Assembly: GCF_014696875.1 (NCBI RefSeq) | Contig: NZ_JACJQV010000132.1 | Coordinates: 1 to 50,625 of the forward strand | Direction: 5' to 3' | DNA length: 50,625 nt | DNA from: Microcystis wesenbergii FACHB-1317 | Lineage (GTDB): Bacteria; Cyanobacteriota; Cyanobacteriia; Cyanobacteriales; Microcystaceae | Shown here: piece after piece, positions 1 to 8,042 of the stretch | Layout: each line of letters begins with the position of its first letter | How positions within the stretch are numbered: the stretch's first letter is position 1 | The notes under the pieces: generated by a model | Databases searched by the model: none | What the model was told of the DNA's origin: nothing | What the model saw: only the letters and a program-made list of their open reading frames with translations | Made by a program: the position numbers and the translations under genes

Positions 1-323
1 TAATCTAGATAACCCATTCCTTTTTTGGCTTTTTGGGTCGTAAAGTCTAAACTTGTTGTGTCTTGAACTGCCAAAACTATTGGATGTTCTTTGATTCTTT
101 CTACGGTACTTTTGGCCTGGGCGGCAATTATATCTGAGGGGTGAAAATAGGGGGAATTCCAAAAGTCGTAGGTGGCACTCGCTGCCGCTAGATTTCCCGA
201 AGCTTGTGGCACACTTGTACTAGGTTGGCTGGCCAAGTTTTCCACGATACTGATTAACCTTTTCTTTCTTCTGGTGTCCCCTAGGTCTGCATACTGTAAT
301 TCTTGGGCTGCCCATTTCTCCAT
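1..323 (-). CDS. IS4 family (Tn5-like) transposase, N-terminal part, runs off the left edge
   Basis: Reading the minus strand from an ATG at 323 gives an open frame to the window edge, starting MEKWAAQELQYADLGDTRRK. It continues with the DNA-binding N-terminal pattern of Tn5-like IS4 transposases (W..E......LGD.RR..RL......A..P..S.P.A.G) and then LAVQDTTSLDF, the start of the RNase H-like catalytic core with its first acidic residue. A GGAGG ribosome-binding site lies about 10 bases before the ATG. The rest of the transposase lies outside the window, so intactness cannot be judged. Family assignment is by motif recognition. Confidence 0.8.
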   Translation of the reverse strand, partial: MEKWAAQELQYADLGDTRRKKRLISIVENLASQPSTSVPQASGNLAAASATYDFWNSPYFHPSDIIAAQAKSTVERIKEHPIVLAVQDTTSLDFTTQKAKKGMGYLD

Positions 324-440
324 TTTTTTGCTTACCTCCACCTTGATTCCTTCTTTCAAAACTATACCTATCAATCGTTTCCCCTTTTTTTAAGTTTCTT
401 CTCTTTTTGTTAAGAAAGATCCGACTAATGGATAGCTTAT

Positions 441-480
441 TAAGGGGGGTATCGGACAATTTTTAACACCTACCTACTTA
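441..480 (-). repeat. Putative terminal sequence of the left-edge IS
   Basis: The minus strand here reads taagtaggtaggtgttaaaa and continues attgtccgataccc. Nearly the same 40 bases recur at 27103-27142 on the plus strand without any transposase, and the AAGTAGGTAGG core also opens the half element at 22287. Its position about 120-160 bases before the transposase start fits an insertion-sequence end. The exact boundary and any target duplication cannot be fixed because the other end is outside the window. Confidence 0.5.
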
Positions 481-652
481 TTTAGAGATTTTCTGCAACT
501 TTAGGCCTATTTTTCCCATTTTTGAACTCCCAAAAATTAATTAGGCCGGAAGTCTGTTGAAACTTAACAATATTAACAGACAAGGACGGGAAAATAATTG
601 CTAGATTGAGTTAGGTACAGTTAACTGTAACCGCGAGAACAAGAGAAAAAAA

Positions 653-680
653 GCGGTTTTCCCCGGTAAAACCGCCAAAA
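653..680. terminator. Hairpin upstream of ndhD, possible terminator
   Basis: GCGGTTTT at 653-660 pairs with AAAACCGC at 668-675 around a 7-base loop, flanked by A-rich runs on both sides (U-rich on one transcript). It could end transcription of whatever lay upstream before the IS arrived, or sit in the ndhD leader. Apart from this hairpin and the IS end, I see no gene in 324-733. Confidence 0.45.
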
Positions 681-733
681 AGCCCTAGCTTAATTTCTCG
701 ATTCTGACGATTAAATAAATATTAAAACAGCCG

Positions 734-2317
734 ATGAATCTAACGAACTTTCCTTGGTTAACTGCCATCATCCTTTTTCCCATCGTCGCCGCCTTATTGG
801 TTCCCATAATTCCCGATAAAGACGGTAAAACCGTGAGATGGTTTGCTCTGACGGTGGGATTAATCGACTTTGCCCTAATTATCTACGCTTTCTATAGCAG
901 TTACGATTTCGCTAATCCCAATCTGCAATTAGTGGAAAGTTACCAATGGTTGCCCGAAATTGACCTAAGATGGTCTTTAGGAGCCGATGGCCTCTCCATG
1001 CCTCTGATTATCTTAACGGGATTTATCACCACTCTGGCTATCTTAGCGGCTTGGCCGGTGACTTTTAAACCGAAACTATTCTACTTCCTGATGCTGTTGA
1101 TGTACGGGGGGCAGATTGCAGTGTTTGCCGTGCAGGATCTGTTACTGTTCTTCCTCGTCTGGGAATTAGAATTAGTCCCCGTCTATCTGATCCTCTCTAT
1201 TTGGGGCGGTAAGCGCCGTCTCTACGCAGCCACCAAATTTATCCTTTACACCGCCGGAGGCTCCCTCTTCATCCTTGTAGCGGCGCTGACGATGGCTTTT
1301 TATGGCGATACCGTCTCCTTTGACATGGTGACTATTGCTGGCAAGGATTTTCCCCTGAAACTGCAATTATTCCTCTACGCCGGTTTTCTGATTGCCTACG
1401 GGGTAAAACTGCCGATTTTCCCCCTCCATACTTGGCTGCCGGATGCCCACGGCGAAGCCACCGCCCCTGCCCATATGTTACTAGCGGGAATTTTGCTTAA
1501 AATGGGTGGTTATGCGCTCCTACGGATGAATATGGGGATGTTACCCGATGCTCACGCCGTTTTCGCCCCCGTTTTGGTGATTTTAGGGGTAGTTAATATT
1601 ATCTACGCCGCCTTAACCTCTTTTGCCCAACGCAATCTTAAGCGCAAAATTGCCTATTCTTCCATCTCTCACATGGGATTTGTCCTGATTGGTATGGCTT
1701 CCTTTACCGATATTGGTACGAGTGGGGCGATGTTACAGATGATTTCCCACGGACTGATTGGGGCGAGTTTATTCTTTATGGTCGGTTGTACCTACGATCG
1801 CACCCATACCCTGATGTTAGACGAGATGGGCGGTGTCGGCAAGAAAATGAAGAAAGTTTTTGCCATGTGGACCACCTGTTCCCTCGCTTCCCTGGCTTTG
1901 CCCGGGATGAGCGGGTTTGTGGCGGAATTAATGGTATTTATCGGTTTTGCCACCAGTGATGCCTATAGTCCCACTTTCCGCGTCATTATCGTCTTTTTAG
2001 CGGCTATCGGTGTCATTCTCACCCCGATTTATCTCTTGTCCATGTTGCGAGAAATTCTCTACGGGCCGGAAAATAAGGAATTAGAAGAACACCATGCCCT
2101 CGTCGATGCGGAACCCCGGGAAGTCTTTATCATCGCTTCTCTATTAGTGCCAATTATCGGTATTGGACTCTATCCCAAAGTGGCTACGACAATTTACGAT
2201 GCTACTACCAATAAATTAACCGCCCTAGCGCGTAATTCTGTCCCCAGTTTAGTGCAACAGGCAAAGGCAAAAACCCCTAGTTTCTCCCTTTATTCCCTAA
2301 AAGCCCCCGAAATCTAA
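734..2317 (+). CDS. ndhD: NAD(P)H-quinone oxidoreductase subunit 4 (NdhD)
   Basis: The 527-residue polytopic membrane protein is a proton-pumping subunit of the cyanobacterial NDH-1 complex, used in respiration and cyclic electron flow in thylakoids. It is hydrophobic throughout, with about 14 predicted helices. It carries the antiporter-family signature: [13 protein letters not shown] holds the conserved Glu, and [17 protein letters not shown] with the following [12 protein letters not shown] sits near residue 235. Length matches NdhD1-type subunits of the respiratory form. In related cyanobacteria ndhF often precedes ndhD1; here an IS end lies upstream instead, so the gene either stands alone or was separated from its partner. 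Confidence 0.95.
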   Translation: MNLTNFPWLTAIILFPIVAALLVPIIPDKDGKTVRWFALTVGLIDFALIIYAFYSSYDFANPNLQLVESYQWLPEIDLRWSLGADGLSMPLIILTGFITTLAILAAWPVTFKPKLFYFLMLLMYGGQIAVFAVQDLLLFFLVWELELVPVYLILSIWGGKRRLYAATKFILYTAGGSLFILVAALTMAFYGDTVSFDMVTIAGKDFPLKLQLFLYAGFLIAYGVKLPIFPLHTWLPDAHGEATAPAHMLLAGILLKMGGYALLRMNMGMLPDAHAVFAPVLVILGVVNIIYAALTSFAQRNLKRKIAYSSISHMGFVLIGMASFTDIGTSGAMLQMISHGLIGASLFFMVGCTYDRTHTLMLDEMGGVGKKMKKVFAMWTTCSLASLALPGMSGFVAELMVFIGFATSDAYSPTFRVIIVFLAAIGVILTPIYLLSMLREILYGPENKELEEHHALVDAEPREVFIIASLLVPIIGIGLYPKVATTIYDATTNKLTALARNSVPSLVQQAKAKTPSFSLYSLKAPEI

Positions 2318-2319
2318 AG

Positions 2320-2363
2320 AGTTATCAGTTATCAGTTATCAGTTACCAGTTATCAGTTATCAG
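2320..2363. repeat. AGTTATC heptamer array
   Basis: About six head-to-tail copies of the heptamer AGTTATC (one variant AGTTACC) begin just after the ndhD stop codon. The same repeat type recurs at seven or more places in the window, always between genes. Confidence 0.9.
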
Positions 2364-2484
2364 ATTTTAGTTTTAAGTGAGCAGTATTAAATCCCACTTT
2401 CCGCACTTCTTAACATTCAATTGATAATTTTTACTAATATTAAATCCAGTTATTAAAGAATGATTATTTATTCTCCCTTTTGCC

Positions 2485-2550
2485 TTTTGCATGAGTAGAA
2501 AACGGGTTTCTCCGAGAAACCCGTTTTCTGTGCGTTACTCAACGGATTTA
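2485..2550. repeat. Palindromic repeat element, copy 1
   Basis: A perfect 15-base stem (2498-2512 with 2514-2528, GAAAACGGGTTTCTC) has a one-base centre and lies inside outer GAGTA/TACTC arms. An almost identical 66-base unit occurs at 50130-50195, differing in the central base. It looks like a dispersed REP-like element rather than a dedicated terminator. Confidence 0.8.
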
Positions 2551-2667
2551 GTATTATTATACTTTTAATTGATTGTGTCATTATTTTAATGCGATCGCTA
2601 CTGAGTACAGCCTGGAGAATTATTAGAATTGGTCCCCACTGGAGCAATCGCGCCCAAAGAAGATTAG

Positions 2668-2699
2668 GCGGTCGCAACGCGCTCGCTACGCGAGACCGC
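2668..2699. repeat. Small palindromic repeat with GCGGTC/GACCGC ends
   Basis: This 32-base unit lies in the leader of the first coiled-coil gene, exactly where the leaders of the second and third copies have only a short unrelated stretch (ggcgattgtaacatagc). It therefore looks like an insertion into, or replacement of part of, the first leader. Confidence 0.6.
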
Positions 2700-2727
2700 A
2701 ACATAGCAAAATATAGGAGTTTAGCCA

Positions 2728-3057
2728 ATGTCTAACGAAACCGTGACTTATTCCCTAGAAGCTGTTCTAACAAGGATCGAGGGGAAAATAGACAAAATTG
2801 ATGAACGATTAACCAAAGTAGAAATAGGACAATCGGAGTTAAAAGGGGAGATTAAAGCCTTAGGGTTTAAGGTTGAGGGCATCGATAAAAGATTAGAGAA
2901 AGTAGAAAACGAGCAATCTGTTTTAGTTAAGTCTGTTTCTGACTTACAGGGATTTCGGGGGTTAATTTTACCTCTGATTGTTGGGGGAATTAGTGCCAGT
3001 ATCGGAGCAATAATCACCGTCAGTATCAGATTTTCTCTACTCAGTGGCAACCCATAA
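2728..3057 (+). CDS. Small coiled-coil protein with C-terminal membrane segment, tandem copy 1
   Basis: The 109-residue protein is built of charged heptad-like repeats (about residues 10-75: RIEGKIDKIDERLTKVE, then KRLEKVENEQSVLVKS). One hydrophobic C-terminal helix follows (LILPLIVGGISASIGAIITV), so it is probably tail-anchored with an N-terminal coil. The layout resembles XhlA-like or holin-accessory proteins, but I do not recognise the family and assign no function. The leader caaaatataggagtttagcc supplies a GGAG ribosome-binding site and is repeated before all three copies. Relative to copy 2 it lacks 11 residues (SLQRDVNQKFD), a length that can be lost without breaking coil phase. Confidence 0.75.
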   Translation: MSNETVTYSLEAVLTRIEGKIDKIDERLTKVEIGQSELKGEIKALGFKVEGIDKRLEKVENEQSVLVKSVSDLQGFRGLILPLIVGGISASIGAIITVSIRFSLLSGNP

Positions 3058-3098
3058 ATAAGGCGATTGTAACATAGCAAAATATAGGAGTTTAGCCC

Positions 3099-3461
3099 AT
3101 GTCTAACGAAACCGTGACTTATTCTCTAGAAGCTGTTTTAACAAGGATCGAGGGGAAAATAGACTCTCTACAAAGGGATGTCAATCAAAAATTCGACAAA
3201 ATTGATGAACGATTAACCAAAGTAGAAATAGGACAATCGGAGTTAAAAGGGGAGATTAAAGCCTTAGGCTTTAAGGTTGAGGGCATCGATAAAAGATTAG
3301 AGAAAGTAGAAAACGAGCAATCTGTTTTAGTTAAGTCTGTTTCTGACTTACAGGGATTTCGGGGGTTAATTTTACCTCTGATTGTTGGGGGAATTAGTGC
3401 CGGTATCGGGGCAATAATCACCGTTAGTATCAGATTTTCTCTACTCAGTGGCAACCCATAA
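3099..3461 (+). CDS. Small coiled-coil membrane protein, tandem copy 2
   Basis: This 120-residue paralogue of the preceding gene is almost identical outside an extra 11-residue coil segment near residue 23. Base differences are few and several are silent (for example GTCAGT/GTTAGT near the end), which indicates a recent duplication with purifying selection or conversion. It starts at the same ATG after the same leader. The C-terminal helix GLILPLIVGGISAGIGAI is shared with copy 1. No function is assigned. Spacing to copies 1 and 3 is about 40 bases, so the three are probably cotranscribed. Confidence 0.75.
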   Translation: MSNETVTYSLEAVLTRIEGKIDSLQRDVNQKFDKIDERLTKVEIGQSELKGEIKALGFKVEGIDKRLEKVENEQSVLVKSVSDLQGFRGLILPLIVGGISAGIGAIITVSIRFSLLSGNP

Positions 3462-3502
3462 ATAAGGCGATTGTAACATAGCAAAATATAGGAGTTTAGC
3501 CC

Positions 3503-3781
3503 ATGTCTAACGAAACCGTGACTTATTCCCTAGAAACTGTTCTAACAAGGATCGAGGGGAAAATAGACTCTCTACAAAGGGATGTTAACAAGCTAGAAAT
3601 AGGACAATCGGAGTTAAAAGGGGAGATTAAAGCCCTAGATGAGCGACTAACCACAGAAATTAAAGGATTAACTGCAAGAGTCGCTAATCAGGAATTTACC
3701 AATCGAGGGATTCTAATCGCTTTGGTTGTTGCCATTTTGGGAGGAGCAGCTAAACTTTTTGGTTTTCTTCCCAATCCCTAA
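3503..3781 (+). CDS. Small coiled-coil membrane protein, tandem copy 3 with a different tail
   Basis: The 92-residue third member shares the N-terminal 45 or so residues (MSNETVTYSLETVLTRIEGK onward) and the leader with copies 1 and 2. It then diverges: the second half of the coil is replaced (ALDERLTTEIKGLTARVANQ) and the membrane helix is a different one (GILIALVVAILGGAAKLFGF). The family thus seems to keep a constant N-terminal coil and swap the membrane end. Role unknown. Confidence 0.7.
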   Translation: MSNETVTYSLETVLTRIEGKIDSLQRDVNKLEIGQSELKGEIKALDERLTTEIKGLTARVANQEFTNRGILIALVVAILGGAAKLFGFLPNP

Positions 3782-3788
3782 CAGCGAT

Positions 3789-4016
3789 CTAATTAGGGTT
3801 TGCTGAATAAATCTAAAAACCTTGTTGGATAAGGTTTTTAGACTTTTTTACCCTCAAAAAGTGCCGACCATTGGAGTGATCAGGGGGAAAATTTAGGGAC
3901 TTTTTCCCTGAAAATTAGGTAATTGACCACCTGAAAATGGGTAAATCCCTACACCCCACACCCCACACCCCACACCCTACCCCCACGAAAAACTTTTTGC
4001 CGCAAACCCTAATTAG
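3789..4016. mobile_element. MITE-like element with 15 bp perfect inverted ends
   Basis: CTAATTAGGGTTTGC at 3789-3803 is exactly the reverse complement of 4002-4016, enclosing 228 bases with no open frame. Inside are a hairpin (ctaaaaacctt/aaggtttttag, 3813-3841) and a short CCCCACA heptamer array near 3951-3976. A decayed relative of the right half (tgctgaaaaagtttttcg plus GGGTGTG units) lies at 43350-43400. The palindromic CTAATTAG ends may include the target sequence. Confidence 0.75.
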
Positions 4017-4060
4017 GAAGTTGCCGTTTTCTTTTCACTAATAACTGAAAAATCCCCACC

Positions 4061-4825
4061 CTACCCAATCACCTCATGTAAATCCGTCGGTGCGAGGTTA
4101 GGATAAACCACTTCACCATCCTTAAACCAGATAATGCGTCCAGAATGACGCGCCACATCAGCCTCGTGAGTTACCATGACGATAGTAATGCCACTGTTAT
4201 TCAATTCTGAGAAAATAGCCATCACCTCTTGGGTAGTTTTCGAGTCTAGCGCCCCCGTCGGTTCATCGGCAAGTAATAATATGGGTTGATTGACAATTGC
4301 CCTAGCAATAGCGACGCGCTGCTGTTGTCCCCCCGATAATTGATTGGGTTTATTGTGCAGTCGATTATCCAATTTTACCTTCGTTAAAGCAGCGATCGCT
4401 CTTTCCTTTCTTTCCTGGGGAGGAACCCCACCATAAATCATCGGTAACATGACATTTTCCAGCGCACTCATCTGGGGTAAAAGATGGAATTGCTGGAAAA
4501 CAAAGCCGATTTTGCGATTGCGAATCTGAGCTAAATCCCCATCCGGCAGCGTAGAAACGTCGAGATTTTCTAGATAATAGGACCCCGAGGTGGGACGATC
4601 AAGACAGCCGATAATATTCATGGCTGTGGATTTTCCCGAACCCGAAGCCCCCATAATAGCGCAATATTCCCCTTTTTTCAGGCTTAAATTGACGTTATTG
4701 AGGGCTTTAACCATGGTTTCGCCACTGCCGTAGATTTTAGACACATTTTCGAGGCGAATAATTACTGGCTGATAGACTTCGGCTTTATCGTTGCGTTCGC
4801 TGAGAGAGGAAGTATCAAAACTCAT
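4061..4825 (-). CDS. ABC transporter ATP-binding protein, MacB/LolD/DevA type
   Basis: The 254-residue ATPase powers an ABC export or lipoprotein-release type system at the inner membrane. Walker A GASGSGKST is at residues 59-67, the Q-loop lies in FVFQQFHLLP, the LSGGQ signature is at 163-167, Walker B LLLADE at about 183-188, a D-loop SALD-like GALD follows, and the switch His is in VTHEAD near 220. The spacing and the FQ.F.LLP motif are typical of the MacB/LolD/DevA subfamily. No permease or membrane-fusion gene is adjacent on either side, so its partners must be encoded elsewhere and the substrate cannot be inferred. Confidence 0.9.
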   Translation of the reverse strand: MSFDTSSLSERNDKAEVYQPVIIRLENVSKIYGSGETMVKALNNVNLSLKKGEYCAIMGASGSGKSTAMNIIGCLDRPTSGSYYLENLDVSTLPDGDLAQIRNRKIGFVFQQFHLLPQMSALENVMLPMIYGGVPPQERKERAIAALTKVKLDNRLHNKPNQLSGGQQQRVAIARAIVNQPILLLADEPTGALDSKTTQEVMAIFSELNNSGITIVMVTHEADVARHSGRIIWFKDGEVVYPNLAPTDLHEVIG

Positions 4826-4913
4826 GGGTCAAATCATTAAAGTAAAAAGTCAAAAACCGATGTCAGAATTAGAAGAAATGCACATATTTTAACTTGATTA
4901 ACTGTCGTTCCTG

Positions 4914-5840
4914 CTATCTGTTTTCTTGTAAGGAATTTAAGGCTTTTTCTAGACGATTCTGGATTTCTCCATCAATAAATCTGTCGGGATTACCAGCAAA
5001 TTCTTGCAGAAATTTTCTCCCGGCTATGCTAAGGGTGTAATAACAAACATACAAAGGTGTATGCCAATGATATGCTTCAATAATTTCCCCAAAAGTTCCG
5101 CTATTGCCTAGAGATTCCTTATAAATCCACGGGGCGGCATGACCGCCGTGGACAGTCTGAGATAATCTATTATAACATGGATAAATTTCTGTCTTATCCT
5201 TCTTATTAATGGCACAAGTTATCTCGTAAAAAGAAGGCTTTTTCTTATTACTATCTTTCTCCAGTTGAGGACAATTGGATATATTCTTCACAATCTCTTT
5301 TTTATAATCCTCTAATGATTGCTTATCTTCTTTGAGTTGAGCAACTTCATCTGGGTTTGACTTCAATTCCTCTAAGTCTTTGATATATTTTTCAGTTTCC
5401 TCAATCTCAGAGTTAATCATCCTTACCAGTCTTATTTCTCGTTTATTTTCCTCAGTTTCATTAAGTATCCACATTAAATTACTAAAGGTTTCAAGGAGCG
5501 ATCGAGCAATAATTAAAGCTGGTGGCAGCAGACGCACATCTTGATTAGCTAGACAAAGAATCCCTTCAATATCTCGTCTTATTAATCTGAGAAAATCGGC
5601 GGCTTTTTTTTCTGCTTCCCATTTTCCTAATCCTTGTATTTCCTCTAAACAATCTCCTAGTCGTTCCAGCAACAATTGTATCTCTTCAAGAATAATTATC
5701 ATAAATTGTGGCGACTGAAAAAAATCTGCTGCCAAACTATGATCAGCCCAATAATCCGCTTCTTCTGATTCAGAGTTAAAATCAGGAACTTCTTCCCAAC
5801 TATGGATTTCTGTCAGTTTTTTGGGTACAGATTGAGTCAT
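4914..5840 (-). CDS. BrnA-like N-terminus fused to a DUF5677-like helical domain; partner of BrnT
   Basis: The 308-residue protein begins six bases after the BrnT stop codon, with GGAG in the end of brnT as ribosome-binding site. Residues 15-42 (SWEEVPDFNSESEEADYWAD) match the conserved opening of BrnA/CopG-type antitoxins (IP.F.SE.EE..FW..H). The usual ribbon-helix-helix half is absent. Instead a mostly alpha-helical region follows, with a DUF5677-like core (ALIIARSLLETFSNLMWIL near 107-125, and LSQTVHGGHAAPW near 229-241) and a charged coil at about 138-185. The order toxin then partner fits a toxin-antitoxin pair, and neutralisation of BrnT is inferred. The DUF5677 assignment is by pattern and needs a profile search. 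Confidence 0.65.
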   Translation of the reverse strand: MTQSVPKKLTEIHSWEEVPDFNSESEEADYWADHSLAADFFQSPQFMIIILEEIQLLLERLGDCLEEIQGLGKWEAEKKAADFLRLIRRDIEGILCLANQDVRLLPPALIIARSLLETFSNLMWILNETEENKREIRLVRMINSEIEETEKYIKDLEELKSNPDEVAQLKEDKQSLEDYKKEIVKNISNCPQLEKDSNKKKPSFYEITCAINKKDKTEIYPCYNRLSQTVHGGHAAPWIYKESLGNSGTFGEIIEAYHWHTPLYVCYYTLSIAGRKFLQEFAGNPDRFIDGEIQNRLEKALNSLQENR

Positions 5841-5846
5841 AATTGT

Positions 5847-6110
5847 TCATCTCCGATAGAGTCTTTTTTCAGAAAAGGTGGCATCTCTAGCTGTAACTAC
5901 TCGAATTTTTTGATCCCGGCGAGTATAGACAATAAATAAAATACGTCCGCCATAGCTCCTCCCAATTATAGCCCAACGTTTTTCCCTCTCTGTCTTCCTT
6001 GATGCCGTCCCTATTTTTCTTGTATCCTGAAAAACCTGCTCGACTTCTGCTGGAATTAGATTATGTCTTGAAATATGCTCGATATTATTAGCGTCCCAGT
6101 CAAATTCCAT
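5847..6110 (-). CDS. brnT: BrnT family toxin (DUF497), probable ribonuclease
   Basis: From the ATG at 6110 the 87-residue protein starts MEFDWDANNIEHISRHNLIP and ends IRVVTARDATFSEKRLYRR. This matches the BrnT pattern (FEWD..K...N..KH.I...EV, then R...IG....GR.L.V.YT.R....R.I.AR.A...E...Y). BrnT proteins are RelE-fold ribonucleases controlled by BrnA. An upstream TTG at 6134 would add eight residues and is less likely. It lies 36 bases after the IMPase gene on the same strand and directly before its presumed antitoxin. Confidence 0.85.
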   Translation of the reverse strand: MEFDWDANNIEHISRHNLIPAEVEQVFQDTRKIGTASRKTEREKRWAIIGRSYGGRILFIVYTRRDQKIRVVTARDATFSEKRLYRR

Positions 6111-6146
6111 TGCTAGTTTAACCCGAAGAAACAAAGGTCAGTGCAG

Positions 6147-6962
6147 CTAATTCTTGGCATCCTTGAGAAAACCGACCAGAGGCAAGAAAACTGGCGCTAA
6201 ATTCGATCGAGCTACGGCTAAACAGGGATAGGATCGATCACTATAATTTTCCCCCACCTGTAAGGGAAAAATCTTTTCTCCTAAAGAGATAAATACCCCG
6301 TCTGCGGCCTGTAGAATCGCCCAAACTGCGGCAATATCCCAGACTTTCGGGGTTGCTTCCACTCCTCCCAAGACAGTGCCATCGGCAACCAAAAGCAGAT
6401 TATAACTAGCCACTCCTATCATCCGCACTTTGCAGGGAAAGGGATTTTTAAATACATCTGTACTACGAGCGCAGAGATTAAACAGATGATTTTTGCTGGG
6501 AAAATCGTCGCTGGTGTGAATCGGTTGACCGTTGCAGTAGGCCCCCTCTGGACCGGTTAAACCCGTCTCACCGTACCAATAACCATAATAGGACTGTTTC
6601 AGGCAGGGGAGATAAACAAATCCGAACACGGGAGTCCCCCGGTAGAGAAGTCCCAGGGAAATGCCCCAGATGGGAATACCGCGAGTAAAATTAGTCGTGC
6701 CGTCGATCGGATCCACTACCCAACACCATTCTTGATCCGGGAAAATATGGGTAGTTTCCTCGGTTAAGACTCCATGATCCGGGAAAGTGCGGGCAATTAG
6801 TGATCGCAATTCGCCATCGGACCAACGGTCGGCAGCCGTCACTAAAGTCCCGTCTGCTTTATTGGTGGCCTGTAATTTGCCAAAATCAGCTAGTAGGCGA
6901 TCGCTAACCTGGCCGGTAGCCTGATAACAAAAGTCTAAAACCTGACTCCAAAAAGTTTCCAT
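6147..6962 (-). CDS. Inositol monophosphatase family protein
   Basis: The 271-residue Mg-dependent sugar or inositol phosphatase has the metal-binding motifs of the family: the acidic pair in GVLTEET near 65-70, DPIDGTTNF at 84-92, and the C-terminal WDIAAVWAILQAADG near 217-231. The conserved Asp-Pro-Ile-Asp set is intact, so it should be active. Substrate cannot be told from sequence; cyanobacterial members act on inositol phosphate, fructose-1,6-bisphosphate-like sugars or histidinol phosphate. The ATG at 6962 is well placed for the family. Confidence 0.9.
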   Translation of the reverse strand: METFWSQVLDFCYQATGQVSDRLLADFGKLQATNKADGTLVTAADRWSDGELRSLIARTFPDHGVLTEETTHIFPDQEWCWVVDPIDGTTNFTRGIPIWGISLGLLYRGTPVFGFVYLPCLKQSYYGYWYGETGLTGPEGAYCNGQPIHTSDDFPSKNHLFNLCARSTDVFKNPFPCKVRMIGVASYNLLLVADGTVLGGVEATPKVWDIAAVWAILQAADGVFISLGEKIFPLQVGENYSDRSYPCLAVARSNLAPVFLPLVGFLKDAKN

Positions 6963-7023
6963 AATTTTCTAGTTCGTCTTCTAGTAGAATATCAAATCAT
7001 TGTCTAAACTTAGGTAGTCGAGA

Positions 7024-7542
7024 TTGAGCGCGGAAGCCCACCAGGAGATCAGACTAGCTACCCGTCTAGAAGCGATACTTTACCTAAAAGGGCAGCCTGT
7101 CCCCTTAACCGAGATGGTGAGATTAACCAACAGCGATCGCTTGACGGTGGAAGATGCCATGATCGAGTTAATGTCCGATTATGCCCACCGGGATAGTGCC
7201 TTGGAAGTGGTGGAAACCCCCCTCGGTTATAGTTTACAATTGCGGTCAGCTTATCAGAATTTGATCGAAGACCTGATCCCGGCCGAATTAGGCACGGGAA
7301 CCCTCCGCACTTTAGCAGCGATCGCACTAAAAGAACCGATTTTACAAGCGGATTTAATTAATTTACGAGGCAGTACGGCCTATCAACAGGTTCAGGACTT
7401 GGTAGAACGAGGATTTGTGAGAAAACGCAAGCAAAATGAAGGTAGATCGTACTGGTTAGAAGTAACCGATAAATTTCATCAATATTTCGAGGTTGACAAT
7501 CTTAGAGAACAGGGTATTCTGGAAGCTACCGATCGGGAATAA
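7024..7542 (+). CDS. scpB: Segregation and condensation protein B
   Basis: The 172-residue winged-helix partner of SMC-ScpA acts in chromosome compaction. The typical order is visible: LEAILYLKGQPVPLTEMVRL at the start, a second winged helix with TLRTLAAIALKEPILQADLI, then LRGSTAYQQVQDLVERGFVR. The start codon is a TTG at 7024, because a stop codon lies in frame just upstream and the next ATG would cut into the first domain. Length fits ScpB. Confidence 0.9.
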   Translation: MSAEAHQEIRLATRLEAILYLKGQPVPLTEMVRLTNSDRLTVEDAMIELMSDYAHRDSALEVVETPLGYSLQLRSAYQNLIEDLIPAELGTGTLRTLAAIALKEPILQADLINLRGSTAYQQVQDLVERGFVRKRKQNEGRSYWLEVTDKFHQYFEVDNLREQGILEATDRE

Positions 7543-7676
7543 GGAGAGAGAGAGTATATTAAGGGTGAATGTTTGATCACTGAGCTAAACTTGAGGAAGA
7601 TGGGGGGGACTTCAGGCAATCAAGAAGAGCGATTTGTTAACCTAGATCCAATAACCACTACAGCGTGGAAGTTCTG

Positions 7677-8027
7677 ATGACTTTTAATCCTGATTTTTTT
7701 CCCTGGGAAACCGAAGAACAAAATGATAACTGTCTGATGCAGTATCTCCAGCAGCAGCATCCTGAAACCCTTGAGAGAATAGCCCAATCCGTCAGTAGCG
7801 AAATTAAAGATATTATCTCGCAAAACGTCAGGGGATTGGTGGGAATGTTGCCCTCAGAGGATTTTGCGGTACAAATTACCACCGACCGCGAGAATTTGGC
7901 TAATCTTCTCGCTTCAGCGATGATGACCGGTTATTTCCTCGGTCAAGTGGAGAAGCGCCATCATTTAGAATCAATTTTGTTAGCTACAGAATCAATTAAA
8001 TTGGGCAAAAAACCAAAAATAGATTAA
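7677..8027 (+). CDS. DUF760 family protein
   Basis: The 116-residue protein begins MTFNPDFFPWETEEQNDNCL and contains the DUF760 core (LMQYLQQQHPETLERIAQSV, then LASAMMTGYFLGQVEKRHHL). The family is found in cyanobacteria and chloroplasts, and its role is unknown to me. The ATG at 7677 has a GGAAG just upstream and is preferred over an in-frame GTG four codons earlier. A strong terminator follows. Confidence 0.85.
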   Translation: MTFNPDFFPWETEEQNDNCLMQYLQQQHPETLERIAQSVSSEIKDIISQNVRGLVGMLPSEDFAVQITTDRENLANLLASAMMTGYFLGQVEKRHHLESILLATESIKLGKKPKID

Positions 8028-8042
8028 TCTTCACCCCAAAAA

